Positions 52,571 through 62,309 are shown, numbered from the stretch's first letter. The stretch is 64,000 nucleotides of DNA from Cyclobacterium lianum (GCF_900143075.1 NZ_FRCY01000013.1:62001-126000), one strand, 5' to 3'. Notes: generated by a model not told the origin, from the sequence alone. Translations and numbers: made by a program.

Positions 52571-54259
52571 ATGAAGCATTTATTTGATTTTCGACAAATA
52601 GCTTTGTTCGTATTCGGATTGGTCTTATTCGCTGGTTGTGACGAGAAACTGGACGAAATGAATATCAATCCCTACGGAATAGAGCCCTCCAATGCCAATC
52701 CGAATTTGTTGATGCCAACAGTGTTGTCATCCGCAGCCCAGGACTACGTAGGTCTTGGGTATAACGATCTGGCAGGAGCCGTACAGCATACACAGAAGAA
52801 TGGCTGGTACTCCGGACACAATTATTATGATTGGACCAACAAGAACTGGACCGGCTGGTACGACATATTGCGTACCAATGAGCTGATGATCCGAAGGGGA
52901 GAGGACCTGGAGAATGAATTTTTTCAGGGTATAGGGCTAACCATGAAATCCTTTGTCTTCGGCAATATCGCTGACCTTTGGGGCGATGCGCCTTACACGG
53001 ATGCACTCAAAGGAGATCAGGGAGGCGAGGAATTTCAATATCCTCAATTTGACAGCCAGGAAGTGATCTATGATGGGGTCATTTCTGACCTGCAGCAGGC
53101 GGTCCAGATCCTCGGATCGGCTTCTTCAGATGGAGTGACCAGTGGCAATGACCTGTACTATGGTGGCAATACTCAAAACTGGCAAAGATTTGCCAATTCT
53201 CTCCTGTTGAGGTACTATATGCGCCTGTCGGAGAAGAAGCCAGACGTGGCAAGAGCGGGGGTAGAGGCCATCTATAGTAGCGGCATCTATATCGAAGACC
53301 CCTCACAGGATGCAACATTGGATTACACCGGAGGAGCAAATGACCAATGGCTGTCAAGGCACGTTCGTCTGAACCCTGACGATTTTCAACGGTATCAGGC
53401 CTGTCAGACCTTTATCGATCAGTTGACCGGTACCAATGATCCCCGATTACCGGTTTGGTTTGATTCGGTAAGGGTGCAATGGGTCGCGGACGAATCGCTT
53501 GATGTGGCAGCGGAAGAGTTTATCCGGGCCAATGGAGAGCCTCTGTCTGTGGAAACCTATCCCTACGATGATTTTGTTGAACTGTATTCGGATGTGAAAT
53601 TCACCAGGCATTACAACCCAAATCTGGCAGATTACAACGACGATCTGTATGTGGGACTACCTCCGGCAATCACCGTGCCCGAATCGTATAATGGCAATCC
53701 TTCCCCCGGTCAGGGAACGCAAAATCAACATGTCTCTCAGCTTGCGCATATCTACAGTACCGAAGGTTCTCCGGGTGACATACTTAAGGCCAGAATCATT
53801 TCAGCGGCTGAAGTGAGCTTCATATTCGCAGAAGCGGCACTTAAGGGATGGAATGTAGGCGATGCCGAAGCCCATTACAACAGGGCTATCGAACAGTCAC
53901 TGGAGACCTGGAACAGGGCTGATGCCTATGAGGATTTTATCAGTCAGCCTGAAGTCAGTTTCAACAATACTCTTGAGCAAATCATGGAACAAAAATGGGT
54001 AGCGAGCTGGACTGCAGCTGCAGAATCTTATGCTGATTTCCGCAGAACTGGATTCCCGGACCTGGAGGCCGGACCACTTTCTCCGCAGCCTGAAGTTGCT
54101 ATCAGATTCCAATACGGAAACGATGAATACAACAACAACTCGGCCAGCATACAGGCTGCACTGGATGGATTAGAGGTAACCCAGTATTCCGGAAACTTCG
54201 GTGCGGACAGCCAATGGTCTAAGCCATGGTTGTATCAGGGCACCAATGTTCCGTTCTAA
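52571..54259 (+). CDS. SusD/RagB-family surface glycan-binding lipoprotein
   Basis: 562 residues with lipobox LFAGC near residue 24. The mature start DEKLDEMNINPYGIEPSNAN is typical of the SusD-like_2 branch; TPR-type helices follow (SFVFGNIADLWGDAPYTDAL, QRFANSLLLRYYMRLSE), with SAAEVSFIFAEAALKGW and VASWTAAAESYADFRRTGFP near the end. It caps the SusC barrel and binds the substrate. SusC/SusD pairs with this branch are also found with peptide or other substrates, so glycan is likely but not proven. Two terminators follow. Confidence 0.94.
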   Translation: MKHLFDFRQIALFVFGLVLFAGCDEKLDEMNINPYGIEPSNANPNLLMPTVLSSAAQDYVGLGYNDLAGAVQHTQKNGWYSGHNYYDWTNKNWTGWYDILRTNELMIRRGEDLENEFFQGIGLTMKSFVFGNIADLWGDAPYTDALKGDQGGEEFQYPQFDSQEVIYDGVISDLQQAVQILGSASSDGVTSGNDLYYGGNTQNWQRFANSLLLRYYMRLSEKKPDVARAGVEAIYSSGIYIEDPSQDATLDYTGGANDQWLSRHVRLNPDDFQRYQACQTFIDQLTGTNDPRLPVWFDSVRVQWVADESLDVAAEEFIRANGEPLSVETYPYDDFVELYSDVKFTRHYNPNLADYNDDLYVGLPPAITVPESYNGNPSPGQGTQNQHVSQLAHIYSTEGSPGDILKARIISAAEVSFIFAEAALKGWNVGDAEAHYNRAIEQSLETWNRADAYEDFISQPEVSFNNTLEQIMEQKWVASWTAAAESYADFRRTGFPDLEAGPLSPQPEVAIRFQYGNDEYNNNSASIQAALDGLEVTQYSGNFGADSQWSKPWLYQGTNVPF

Positions 54260-54290
54260 GGTTTAATTTAATTTTTTCCCAATCACAAAA

Positions 54291-54329
54291 AAGGTTCTTC
54301 GCCCCGGATTTGGGCGGAGGACCTTTTTT
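54291..54329 (+). terminator. Rho-independent terminator after susD
   Basis: A 14-bp stem, AAGGTTCTTCGCCC with GGGCGGAGGACCTT (two G-U pairs), 7-nt loop, followed by TTTT; A-run on the other side makes it possibly bidirectional. Confidence 0.9.
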
Positions 54330-54414
54330 ATTTAAAAAAATATAAATTTGATATGCCATTCCTGAAACACCGGAGTATTAGATTCTCGTTCATTAATCCA
54401 AAAAACTTATGATT

Positions 54415-54447
54415 GGGCAGTATGAAATTCTAAAGGCTGCCCTTTTT
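54415..54447 (+). terminator. Second terminator-like hairpin after susD
   Basis: GGGCAG / CTGCCC, 16-nt loop, followed by TTTTT. Weaker than the first because of the long loop. Confidence 0.6.
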
Positions 54448-54650
54448 ATTCCGGGAAGGGATGTCTTTTTTCTTTTGGAAAACTTTTAATCGAAAAAACT
54501 AACTTTATGATTGTCCACAGGGAGCCAATCAACAAGCTTACTATCCTAACCTACCGAATCAAAGCTCGGAAGAGGCAAATTGAACTGATCAACATCCGTT
54601 CTTCCAGACAAAAGCCAACGAATCGATAATAACTGTTTCTCGAACAAATC

Positions 54651-55946
54651 CTACCATTCAAACCGCCTATTCATTCCCGGCATCTCCCCATGACTGCTAA
54701 TGGCAATCAGGCTGATCAAGCCAATAAATACCAATACACCCAATACGATCAGGGTCCATTTTTTTGGATGGGCATTTCTGCTTGTAAAAGTGGGTACTGC
54801 CTTTGGAATCAGTGCCAGAATAACGGCAAAATTCAGGATGTATAAGAATTGTTCGATCCGGTAAAAACTGAGAAAAGATCCGGTAATCAGAATCGTAAAA
54901 ATGATGTATACGGCAAAATAGGTAATATAAATTCCATGTACTTCCCCAAAGCTCAGCCCCTGATTGAGCTTGTTTTTTTTGTTGGAAAGGAGGTAGATCC
55001 AGAAAATCGCCGGAACAAGGAAAGCCACAAAGGCTACGGATTGGGCCATGCTGATCCAGATGCCGGGGTCACTGATTAACTTGCCAAAGGTAGGCTCCAG
55101 ATCTTTTTCCACAAAGGATTGCTGCCAGACTATAAAGGGTATCAGCAATAGAAATCCCACCATGGGGATGCTGAGGTTTCGGAAGGTATATTGGCTTGTG
55201 GGTTTTTCCTGGGGCCAGGGAGATGTATAAGCCCCGTAAGCCATACCCAGTCCGCCAAAGAAACCGAGTGAATATTCCATCACATTCCACATATTGAAGG
55301 GCACCTGGGCGACATTGCCCAATACCTGGAGGAAATTGCCGAAGGCGAATCCAAAACCTCCACCTATACCAGCAAAAACCGCTACCCTCATGGCACTGTA
55401 TTGTTTTTTTCTGGCCAGGTAGTACATCATAGCAATTCCGATCCCTGCACATACTCCCCAGGCCTCAGACCTTGGTGGAGTCATGGCAATGCCTAATTGC
55501 TCAATGACAAAGTAATAAAAAATTACTCCTCCGGTGGTCATTTCAATGATGACCTGATGCCATTTGACCTTTTTTTCCGGGTGGTCTGCAAGGACCAGTC
55601 CAAAGAGTCCTCCTCCTATCAAACCATAAAGCCCTCCAATGACAAACAGCATGGCCAGACCATAGTAGACATTTACAAAGTCCACACCCCTTCCATAGCC
55701 TACCACGGCGCCATAGCTCATCATGCCTCCCAGGCCCCATCCTACAGCTCCTGCAAATGCGGCTTTCATCGCCTTGTTGTACCAACTTTGGTTTCTGGAG
55801 AGTACGATGATACAAAGACTACCGATGCCCCCTGCCCATGCAGCTCCCTGTTCATGCCCAAACTGCCCCCGGATGGCCCAGGCAGTACCCAATGCCATTC
55901 CCGCGATTATCATGGAAAGGAGGGTGGTATTATTTAGCTTTTTCAT
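54651..55946 (-). CDS. Multi-pass membrane protein of unknown function, glycan locus
   Basis: 431 residues with about 12-13 hydrophobic helices. The first 40 residues include AWAIRGQFGHEQGAAWAGG, a polar G/H/E-rich motif between helices 1 and 2 that looks catalytic or substrate-binding. Helices 3-8 are very glycine-rich (GGLYGLIGGGLFGLVL, FAGIGGGFGFAFGNF). It is not MFS, SSS or any transporter fold I recognise. It is downstream of and collinear with the ROK-MFS-XylR genes, with 90 nt to xylR, so it may be a transporter or membrane enzyme in the same pathway. Confidence 0.8.
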   Translation of the reverse strand: MKKLNNTTLLSMIIAGMALGTAWAIRGQFGHEQGAAWAGGIGSLCIIVLSRNQSWYNKAMKAAFAGAVGWGLGGMMSYGAVVGYGRGVDFVNVYYGLAMLFVIGGLYGLIGGGLFGLVLADHPEKKVKWHQVIIEMTTGGVIFYYFVIEQLGIAMTPPRSEAWGVCAGIGIAMMYYLARKKQYSAMRVAVFAGIGGGFGFAFGNFLQVLGNVAQVPFNMWNVMEYSLGFFGGLGMAYGAYTSPWPQEKPTSQYTFRNLSIPMVGFLLLIPFIVWQQSFVEKDLEPTFGKLISDPGIWISMAQSVAFVAFLVPAIFWIYLLSNKKNKLNQGLSFGEVHGIYITYFAVYIIFTILITGSFLSFYRIEQFLYILNFAVILALIPKAVPTFTSRNAHPKKWTLIVLGVLVFIGLISLIAISSHGEMPGMNRRFEW

Positions 55947-56036
55947 TTGTTAGTAATACCCATGAGGAGGTGTTTGTACTACTCAGATTTGCAGCATTTA
56001 TTGATGGGGAAAAGTAACCTATTCCCGAAGGGATGT

Positions 56037-57200
56037 TTATTTGCCGGCGAGATACCGCTTCCGGTATTCAATCGGATTGCAGCCTTTCACCTGTTTGAAC
56101 TGCCGGGCAATATTTTTGCTGTCATTTAAACCCAGATCAAGGGCAATTTCAAATACGGTTTGGTCTGTTTCTAAAAGTTTTTGCGTGAATTTTTCTATGC
56201 GCAAATTAAAAATGTACTTGTAGATGGGATAGCCTGTGATTTGGTGAAAGCGTTTTTCCAGGCTGCGTCTGGAGAGAGGGACTTGTTTGACTACCTCTTC
56301 CACCTGAAGGTTTTTTTCTATGTTTTTGTGGATGTATTTTAGGGTGGAGGCGATATGATCATCGTTGGTTGCATAGATATCGGTAGACTGGCGGGTGATG
56401 ATCTGTGTAGGCTTTACATGAATATCATAAAACTGGTCTGCACCATTTTGGATCATGTGTTCCATCAATTTGGCCGTATCATACCCCCCCTTTTCTATAT
56501 CAAGCCCGATACTGGACAAAGGAGGATCTGAAAGTTCACAAAGCATTTCATCATTGTCCACACCCAAAACGGCCACCTCTTCAGGGATTCTTATCCTGTT
56601 CTGCTTACCGGCCTCGGTGATGTGCAGCCCCTGATTGTCGTCACAAGTCATCAGAGCTATTGGTTTGGGCAGGGAATTCAGCCACTTGCTCAGAGAATTG
56701 CTCTTGTAATACCACAGATCGGTAGAACGGGACTTTCGGTGTTCAAAATAATGGACCTTTGACCCAACAGAGTTGATTTTTTTTTCGAAGCCTTCAGCCC
56801 GTTCTCTGGACCACACGATATCATTGAATCCATAAAAAGCAAAATTTTTAAACCCCTTACGCAAAAAATACTCAGCGCCCATTTCGCCGGCCTCATGGTA
56901 AGCTCCGGTTATGTTAGGTAGCTCGCTAAATCTTTCTTTAAAATCCTGTGCAATCACCGGGATTTTTGCATCCAGAATCATTTTGAGATCCATCTCATTG
57001 TATAACTGACCGATGATGCCATCTGCTCCCCAATCCTTTGCCCAATCCAGTATTCCTTTTATGCCGATGGTCTCCCGGTAGTACAGGGGCATGCGGCAAT
57101 AAGTCCAGGGCCCGTGTTCTGCAGAATATTTGGAAATCCCTTTCAATAGGCTTTTACTATATTCCTCAGCAAAATCAAGTAGCAAAATGATTTTATACAT
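56037..57200 (-). CDS. XylR-type transcriptional regulator (LacI-like sensor, AraC DNA-binding domain)
   Basis: 387 residues. Residues 1-270 are a periplasmic-binding-protein-like sensor of LacI/XylR type (IILLLDFAEEYSKSLLKGIS, ADGIIGQL, PIALMTCDDNQGLHITEA, EEVAVLGVDNDEMLCELSDP). The last 100 residues are an AraC helix-turn-helix pair: VVKQVPLSRRSLEKRFHQ and ALDLGLNDSKNIARQFKQ, ending in the conserved GCNPIEYRKRYL. A cytoplasmic sugar should bind the sensor domain and switch the locus. Its gene starts 3 nt after the MFS stop, so it is in the transport operon. Confidence 0.93.
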   Translation of the reverse strand: MYKIILLLDFAEEYSKSLLKGISKYSAEHGPWTYCRMPLYYRETIGIKGILDWAKDWGADGIIGQLYNEMDLKMILDAKIPVIAQDFKERFSELPNITGAYHEAGEMGAEYFLRKGFKNFAFYGFNDIVWSRERAEGFEKKINSVGSKVHYFEHRKSRSTDLWYYKSNSLSKWLNSLPKPIALMTCDDNQGLHITEAGKQNRIRIPEEVAVLGVDNDEMLCELSDPPLSSIGLDIEKGGYDTAKLMEHMIQNGADQFYDIHVKPTQIITRQSTDIYATNDDHIASTLKYIHKNIEKNLQVEEVVKQVPLSRRSLEKRFHQITGYPIYKYIFNLRIEKFTQKLLETDQTVFEIALDLGLNDSKNIARQFKQVKGCNPIEYRKRYLAGK

Positions 57201-57203
57201 GTT

Positions 57204-58451
57204 CTATCGAAAGATGTCCTTCAGGTTTTTGGTAGCATTGCTCACCAGCGGTTTGGCCCAGATTCCAATGCTCAGGATGTAGCCTAAGGTAATCAGAAGA
57301 AATAGCATGGCCAACTTCAGCCCTGTAATTTCAGCAATACCTCCTACGATAAGAGGTACTACTGCTCCTCCGGCAATTCCGGTACAAAGTATGCCGGAAA
57401 AGGTCCCATGATGCTGAGGAACGGAATTCAATGCCAGGGAAAATATGATGGACCACATCACGGAAGCAAAAAAACCAGTCAGGGGAAAAGCTATCAACGC
57501 CCAGGATACCGGACCAAAAAGGGCCACCAACAAGGCCAGGATCGCACCGGAAGTGAACCCAATCAGAACGGTTCGGCTATCCATAAATTTCAATAGCAGC
57601 AAGCCAAGCAGACAGCCAATAGTCAGCAAGCCCCAGAAATAGGAAATTACCGTGGCGCCGGTGGTGGCAGGATCCACACCATGGTAGGTCTGCAAAAATT
57701 TTGAAATCCAGTTGGCAATGCCCTGTTCGGTACCTACATAGCAGAATATTCCGAGAAAATAGAGGATCACGATTTTGTTGGAAAGCAGTTCCCTGAATGC
57801 CACGGCAATGTCAATTTTTTCATCTTCCTTGAGCTCTACCTTCGGAAACCTGGCCAGATAAACCACGATCACCATGACAAACGCGATGACGGCAAAAACC
57901 CAGTACAAAGACACCCATTTGAGGTTTTCGGGAACCATGCCATCCAGAAAGGTAAAGAGCAGGGATGCTTTGCCGGTGTGCATATTCGTCACCAGATAGC
58001 TGTAGAGCATGGGACTAAGGAAGGATGCTGCCCCAAACGCCAGTTGTCCCATTACGGAATTAAAAGCAAAGTGCTCTTCACCGCCCGCTGTCCGGAGCAG
58101 TGGATTGATAACTACCTGCAGGATGGCCATTCCGATGCCAATGATAAAAAGAGAAGTCAGGGCGACAGCAAATCCCGGAATCAGCGCAAATAAGATGGCG
58201 CCCAGAAAAGCAAGTGAGAAAGCGAGCACCAGCATCTTTTTTTCCTTGTATTTTTCTACCAATATACCCGATGGAATGGACATAACGGCGTAGGCCACGA
58301 AGAAGGAGAAGGGCAGGAAGCCGGCCAGTCCGATACTTAGGGTAAAGCTATCAATGATGTCCGGAATGATGGGGCCAAGGATATTGGTCAAAAAGGAAAT
58401 GACAAAAAATATCAACAATATTAACGCTACGATGAGTTTATTTTGATTCAT
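57204..58451 (-). CDS. MFS sugar transporter (FucP-like)
   Basis: 415 residues, 12 membrane helices. The loop between helices 2 and 3 (PSGILVEKYKEKKMLVLAFS) is the MFS G-x-x-x-D/E-R-x-G equivalent, and IIGIGMAILQVVINPLLRTAGG with the N-P motif resembles the fucose/glucose-galactose permease branch. The centre contains a cytoplasmic loop with acidic residues (VELKEDEKIDIAVAF), then YVGTEQGIANWISKFLQ, typical of FucP-like carriers. Proton-coupled monosaccharide uptake is the expected role. Operon ROK-MFS-XylR. Confidence 0.88.
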   Translation of the reverse strand: MNQNKLIVALILLIFFVISFLTNILGPIIPDIIDSFTLSIGLAGFLPFSFFVAYAVMSIPSGILVEKYKEKKMLVLAFSLAFLGAILFALIPGFAVALTSLFIIGIGMAILQVVINPLLRTAGGEEHFAFNSVMGQLAFGAASFLSPMLYSYLVTNMHTGKASLLFTFLDGMVPENLKWVSLYWVFAVIAFVMVIVVYLARFPKVELKEDEKIDIAVAFRELLSNKIVILYFLGIFCYVGTEQGIANWISKFLQTYHGVDPATTGATVISYFWGLLTIGCLLGLLLLKFMDSRTVLIGFTSGAILALLVALFGPVSWALIAFPLTGFFASVMWSIIFSLALNSVPQHHGTFSGILCTGIAGGAVVPLIVGGIAEITGLKLAMLFLLITLGYILSIGIWAKPLVSNATKNLKDIFR

Positions 58452-58574
58452 ATCATGCTATTTATAGAGTATGAAGTTAATGATAAAAGTTTGAGTGATT
58501 ACAATCAATTTGTTGGTTCTGATTTTTGTGGACTGAACTGATCACCAGGCAATGAGCCGGTCCGGGAAGCTGGC

Positions 58575-59438
58575 CTATTTGCGTACTACACCATTGGCAT
58601 GCTCCAGAGACAGATCCACCAGGGCAGCAGCGCCCAGAAGTGCAATGTCCTCATTTTTGGTTAGGTGAATGTTTAGTTTTTTTATCGATTCTGGGTAAAT
58701 GAAATCCCCGAAGCTTTGCCGCATACTGGCCTCAAAATAAGGGTAAGCATTGGCTACTGATCCCCCGATTACAATTGCCTCGGGGTCATAGGTATACATG
58801 ACTACCTGGACGGCTGCACCAAAATGGTGGCCAAAAGCTGCCCACTGATCCAGGGCTTTCGCATCACCTTTTTTCGCTGCGGTAAATGCCTCCAGAGCCG
58901 TGGTTTCGTAAAAGGCACTAAAAAAATTTCCGCTCGCATAAAATTCAATATTTTTATCCTTATAGGGGAGAAGTCCGATTTCTCCGGCCCCGCAATTGAT
59001 GCCCGCATACAGTTTATTTCCGATGATAATCCCTGATCCCAGTCCGGTGCCTATGGACATACCTACCATACAACTATAATTTTTCCCTAAGCCAAATTTG
59101 TGTTCGCCGATGGTAAAGCAATTGACATCATTGTTGACAAAAACAGGCAGGTTGAATTCTTCTTCCAGGATATCTTTAAGCGCCACCTTTTCCCAGGAGG
59201 GAATATTGGTTACATTATAAACAATGCCTTTTTCCACGTCCACCACCGATGGTACGCCGATACCAATACCATCTACTTTATGCAGGGTAAGAGGTTTGAT
59301 AAATTGAATCACCTGATCCAATGTGGATCGCAGATCGTCTTTTTCCTTTAAGAGGGCTCTTGTTTTGTGGATGATCTTCCCGTCTTTTTCTATGCCAACC
59401 TGGATTTTCGTACCACCTAAATCTATTCCTATGTTCAT
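58575..59438 (-). CDS. ROK-family sugar kinase lacking the zinc motif
   Basis: 287 residues. ATP phosphate loop NIGIDLGGTKIQVGI, catalytic base D104 (FVNNDVNC), GMSIGTGLGSGIIIGNKLYAG and a late ATP-binding GGSVANAYPYF. The ROK zinc site is gone: where others have GEIGH and CxCGxxGC, this one has GEIGLLPYKDKNIEFYASG, with L156 in place of histidine and no cysteines. Residues for sugar binding (E-G-x-G-E-I) remain, so it is probably an active hexose or N-acylhexosamine kinase. It is the first gene of the minus-strand set and has a good promoter. Confidence 0.86.
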   Translation of the reverse strand: MNIGIDLGGTKIQVGIEKDGKIIHKTRALLKEKDDLRSTLDQVIQFIKPLTLHKVDGIGIGVPSVVDVEKGIVYNVTNIPSWEKVALKDILEEEFNLPVFVNNDVNCFTIGEHKFGLGKNYSCMVGMSIGTGLGSGIIIGNKLYAGINCGAGEIGLLPYKDKNIEFYASGNFFSAFYETTALEAFTAAKKGDAKALDQWAAFGHHFGAAVQVVMYTYDPEAIVIGGSVANAYPYFEASMRQSFGDFIYPESIKKLNIHLTKNEDIALLGAAALVDLSLEHANGVVRK

Positions 59439-59476
59439 TGCGCTAATACAGGTGAGTTTTATAAAAAATTAAATAA

Positions 59477-59507
59477 CAAATATACCTTAATTTAAATATT
59501 TTACCAA
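59477..59507 (-). promoter_or_regulatory. Promoter of the ROK-MFS-XylR operon
   Basis: On the minus strand TTG (59507-59505), 20-nt spacer, TATATTTG (59484-59477), 38 nt before the ROK ATG. Confidence 0.75.
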
Positions 59508-60140
59508 TTTACCTCAAGCCGATCTGGTGTCAACGTCTGACTATAACTGTTTGATAATCAAAAATCAATGACAATGACAGGCTTTCCTTTTTAGCTGTTA
59601 TACTTTGAATTCTGGCAATGTACTATCGGACAGGAGTCTTTTCTAATGGTTCAAATCAGAATCGAGAGGTGATTCACAGAAACGATTTTCTCCTTCCCAG
59701 GGGCAGAGGGGTTTGCATCATTTCGTTTGGAATAAATGCAATCCTTTTTCATATTGTTTCCGATTTAGAAAAAGCGGTAAAACCAGAAGGTCATGAAAAG
59801 GGGGGATTTCTTCAGTAAAGGGATGTTGACCTCCATGGGTTTGGGACAGTAAAAAATTATACAGGATAAATGATGGTCTTTTCTGTTTTTACAACAGTAA
59901 TTTATCTAGTCATACCAATTCGCTTGAAAAACAGATAGAGATTAAATTAGTAAAGAACTACTTGATAATTATTGGGTAAAAGTGGGATTCATTATCCGGT
60001 ATGGCCTTATCCTCGCCATCATCTGAAGCCTTTCAAACGTTAATTCTAAAAACGGTAAAAAAAGCATCAGTTGGATTTCGGTAGCGGAGTAAGGTTTTCT
60101 GCGGTATAGTTTTCAGGTGGGTCCCCGCACAGATTAAAAA
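59508..60140. other. Divergent regulatory region of the glycan locus, no gene seen
   Basis: 633 nt between the ROK promoter and the sialidase-like operon. The short open frames here have no family resemblance. The plus-strand promoter must lie near the right end; TATAGTTTTC at 60103-60112 is one base off TANNTTTG. Binding sites for the XylR-type regulator are expected here but I could not define one. Confidence 0.55.
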
Positions 60141-61244
60141 ATGATGAAAAAGAAAAAACTTGTTTGGACAATAGGATTTGTACTTGTGGTATTGTTGCAT
60201 TCGTGCAACCAGGGGAATACAGATGTGAAAAATAGGCATACCGACAAAGAACCGGACGGGATAGAAATCAGCACCGTTGCGTATGAACATGTATTTGGCG
60301 ATGACCGGCCCTTTCCGCAGTGCCACGCGTCTACCATTGTGGGGCTTGGTGATGGGACGTACCTGATGGCCTGGTTTGCAGGATCTCATGAAAAAAACGA
60401 TGATGTGGGAATCTGGACAGCAAAGGGGTCTCCCGGTGACTGGTCAGCACCCAAATTGCTGGTAAAGGTGAGGAATGACCCCCATTGGAATCCGGTGCTG
60501 TTTAATGCTCCGGATGGGAAGGTATATCTCTATTTTAAGGTAGGAAAGGAAATTGATTACTGGGAAACCTGGGTACAGCACACCGAGGATGGAGGAGACA
60601 GCTGGTCGGAGGCTGTCGAGCTGGTACCGGGGGATAAAGGCGGTCGTGGGCCTGTAAGAAATCACATGCTGGTATTGTCTGACGGTACCTGGCTTGCTCC
60701 GGCCTCTGATGAGAAAAATAAGGTATGGACGGTTTTCGTAGACCGCTCAGAGGATGGCGGAAAAACCTGGGAGGCCACCGAAAAACTGGAAATGGACCGT
60801 AATGTAATTGAAGGGGAAGGGGTGATCCAGCCCGCGCTTTGGGAGTCAAAACCCGGGCATGTACACATGCTGATGCGGAGCAGCTCCGGAAAAATCTGCC
60901 GGGCAGACTCGGAGGACTATGGAAAAACCTGGTCGGCTGTAGAAGAAACCTCTCTTCCGAACAATAATAGCGGAATCGACGTGGCCCATTTGGGTGCGGA
61001 GAAGCTGGCAGTGATTTACAATCCGGTTTCTGAGAATTGGGGAGACAGGTTTCCGATTTCTGTAGCCGTTTCCACAGACAATGGGCATACCTGGAGTCAA
61101 AGGTTTGACATAGAAAAGGGCGAGGGAGAATCAGATGAACTCTCCTATCCCGCCATGTTTTACGAAGACGGGCATTTGGTAGCTTGCTATACCTGGAACA
61201 GGGAGAGAGTCGCATTCTGGAAGGGCAAAATCGAAGGAATTTAA
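60141..61244 (+). CDS. Sialidase-like beta-propeller lipoprotein (COG4692-type)
   Basis: 367 residues. Lipobox LLHSC near residue 22. The six-bladed propeller has four Asp-boxes (TEDGGDSW, SEDGGKTW, SEDYGKTW, STDNGHTW). HASTIVGLGDGTYLMAWFAG at the start and PVRNHMLVLSDGTWLAPASD are hallmarks of the predicted-neuraminidase group, which differs from classical sialidases with FRIP. A glycoside hydrolase or lyase acting outside the cytoplasm is likely; sialic acid itself as substrate is unproven. The start is one of two adjacent ATGs. First gene of a three-gene operon. Confidence 0.87.
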   Translation: MMKKKKLVWTIGFVLVVLLHSCNQGNTDVKNRHTDKEPDGIEISTVAYEHVFGDDRPFPQCHASTIVGLGDGTYLMAWFAGSHEKNDDVGIWTAKGSPGDWSAPKLLVKVRNDPHWNPVLFNAPDGKVYLYFKVGKEIDYWETWVQHTEDGGDSWSEAVELVPGDKGGRGPVRNHMLVLSDGTWLAPASDEKNKVWTVFVDRSEDGGKTWEATEKLEMDRNVIEGEGVIQPALWESKPGHVHMLMRSSSGKICRADSEDYGKTWSAVEETSLPNNNSGIDVAHLGAEKLAVIYNPVSENWGDRFPISVAVSTDNGHTWSQRFDIEKGEGESDELSYPAMFYEDGHLVACYTWNRERVAFWKGKIEGI

Positions 61245-61253
61245 TTGGCAGAT

Positions 61254-62309
61254 ATGGCTTTGAAAGTTAATGTAATCCTGGGCTTTTACTTATTGTTAAT
61301 GGCGCTTACTGCCGTCGCGCGTCAGGAAGCTACCTATGCCGAAAAATTGGGCTTTCCTACCGGGGCAAGGGTGGTGATATTTCATGTTGACGATGCAGGG
61401 ATGTCCTATGAATCCAACGAGGGGACGATCAGGTCGATAGAAAACGGAGTGGCCACCTCCTGCAGTATCATGATGCCATGCCCCTGGGCGGCCAGTTTTA
61501 TCAGACATGCGCTGCAGGAGCCCATGGACGCAGGTATTCACCTCACACTGACTTCTGAATGGAGTGATTATCGCTGGCATCCTGTTTCGGGGAAAGAGGC
61601 AGTTCCCGGGCTGGTCGATCCGGAGGGCGCTTTTTGGCCATCGGTAAATGAGGTGGTGCGACACGCCTCTGCCGATGAGGTGGAAGTCGAAATACGAGCC
61701 CAGATCGACAGGGCACTGGCCATGGGTTTGAAGCCGACACACCTGGACAGTCATATGGGTACCTTGTTTTACCATCCTCCCTTTTTGGAACGATACATTA
61801 AAGTAGGCGTGGACTATGGCATACCTGTCATGTTTCCCGGAGGCAACAATAAGCTTTTGGAACAGTCTATGAATGACAATATGATCAAGGCATTGAAAAA
61901 GGAAGGGAAATACAGTGAAGGTATGGAGCTGCCCCGCAATGAAATGCTGGAAAAGTCGGCAGCGATCGGTAAGCAGATCTGGACCGCCGGTCTTCCAGTA
62001 TTGGACGATTTACACAGTGTGAGCGGAAATTGGAAACCGGACGGAAATCCGGATGATAAAGCCTGGGGCAAATTTAAAGTGGCACAGTTTAAGGCTGTGC
62101 TGAGGGAAATGGAGCCCGGACTTGCCATGATCATTGTGCACAGCAATGGAGATCGTAAAACTTTTGACCGGATCAGTTCTTCGGGAGGATCGAGGTACGC
62201 GGATATGTTGGCAATGACCGATCCGGAATTGGAAAAATTTATCGCTGAGGAGGGAATTTTACTGACGACCTGGCAGGAAGTAATGGAAAGAAGAAAGAGA
62301 ATCAAATGA
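61254..62309 (+). CDS. Exported ChbG/YdjC-family carbohydrate deacetylase
   Basis: 351 residues from ATG 61254; a TTG at 61245 directly abutting the previous stop is the alternative. Signal peptide (VILGFYLLLMALTAVARQ). Metal motifs of the YdjC fold: FHVDDAGMS (D46, D47), GIHLTLTSEW and THLDSHMGT with the paired histidines; MIIVHSNGD near the end. Known members remove N-acetyl groups from chitobiose-type sugars in the cytoplasm; this one is secreted, so it should act on glycans before uptake. Its stop overlaps the next start (ATGA). Confidence 0.86.
   Translation: MALKVNVILGFYLLLMALTAVARQEATYAEKLGFPTGARVVIFHVDDAGMSYESNEGTIRSIENGVATSCSIMMPCPWAASFIRHALQEPMDAGIHLTLTSEWSDYRWHPVSGKEAVPGLVDPEGAFWPSVNEVVRHASADEVEVEIRAQIDRALAMGLKPTHLDSHMGTLFYHPPFLERYIKVGVDYGIPVMFPGGNNKLLEQSMNDNMIKALKKEGKYSEGMELPRNEMLEKSAAIGKQIWTAGLPVLDDLHSVSGNWKPDGNPDDKAWGKFKVAQFKAVLREMEPGLAMIIVHSNGDRKTFDRISSSGGSRYADMLAMTDPELEKFIAEEGILLTTWQEVMERRKRIK

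Larger units (their letters stand above)
54260..54650. other. Intergenic region with tandem terminators
   Basis: 391 nt between the convergent SusD and membrane-protein genes. Besides the terminators at 54291-54329 and 54415-54447, nothing is recognised in 54448-54650. Confidence 0.65.

Noticed and set aside
49131-54259. Possible CRISPR, transposon or integron next to the SusC/SusD genes
   Set aside because: No regularly spaced repeats, transposase motifs or terminal inverted repeats were found here or elsewhere in the window.
59618-59818. 66-codon ORF in the divergent region of the glycan locus
   Set aside because: No promoter, no family, biased only by local composition; treated as intergenic.
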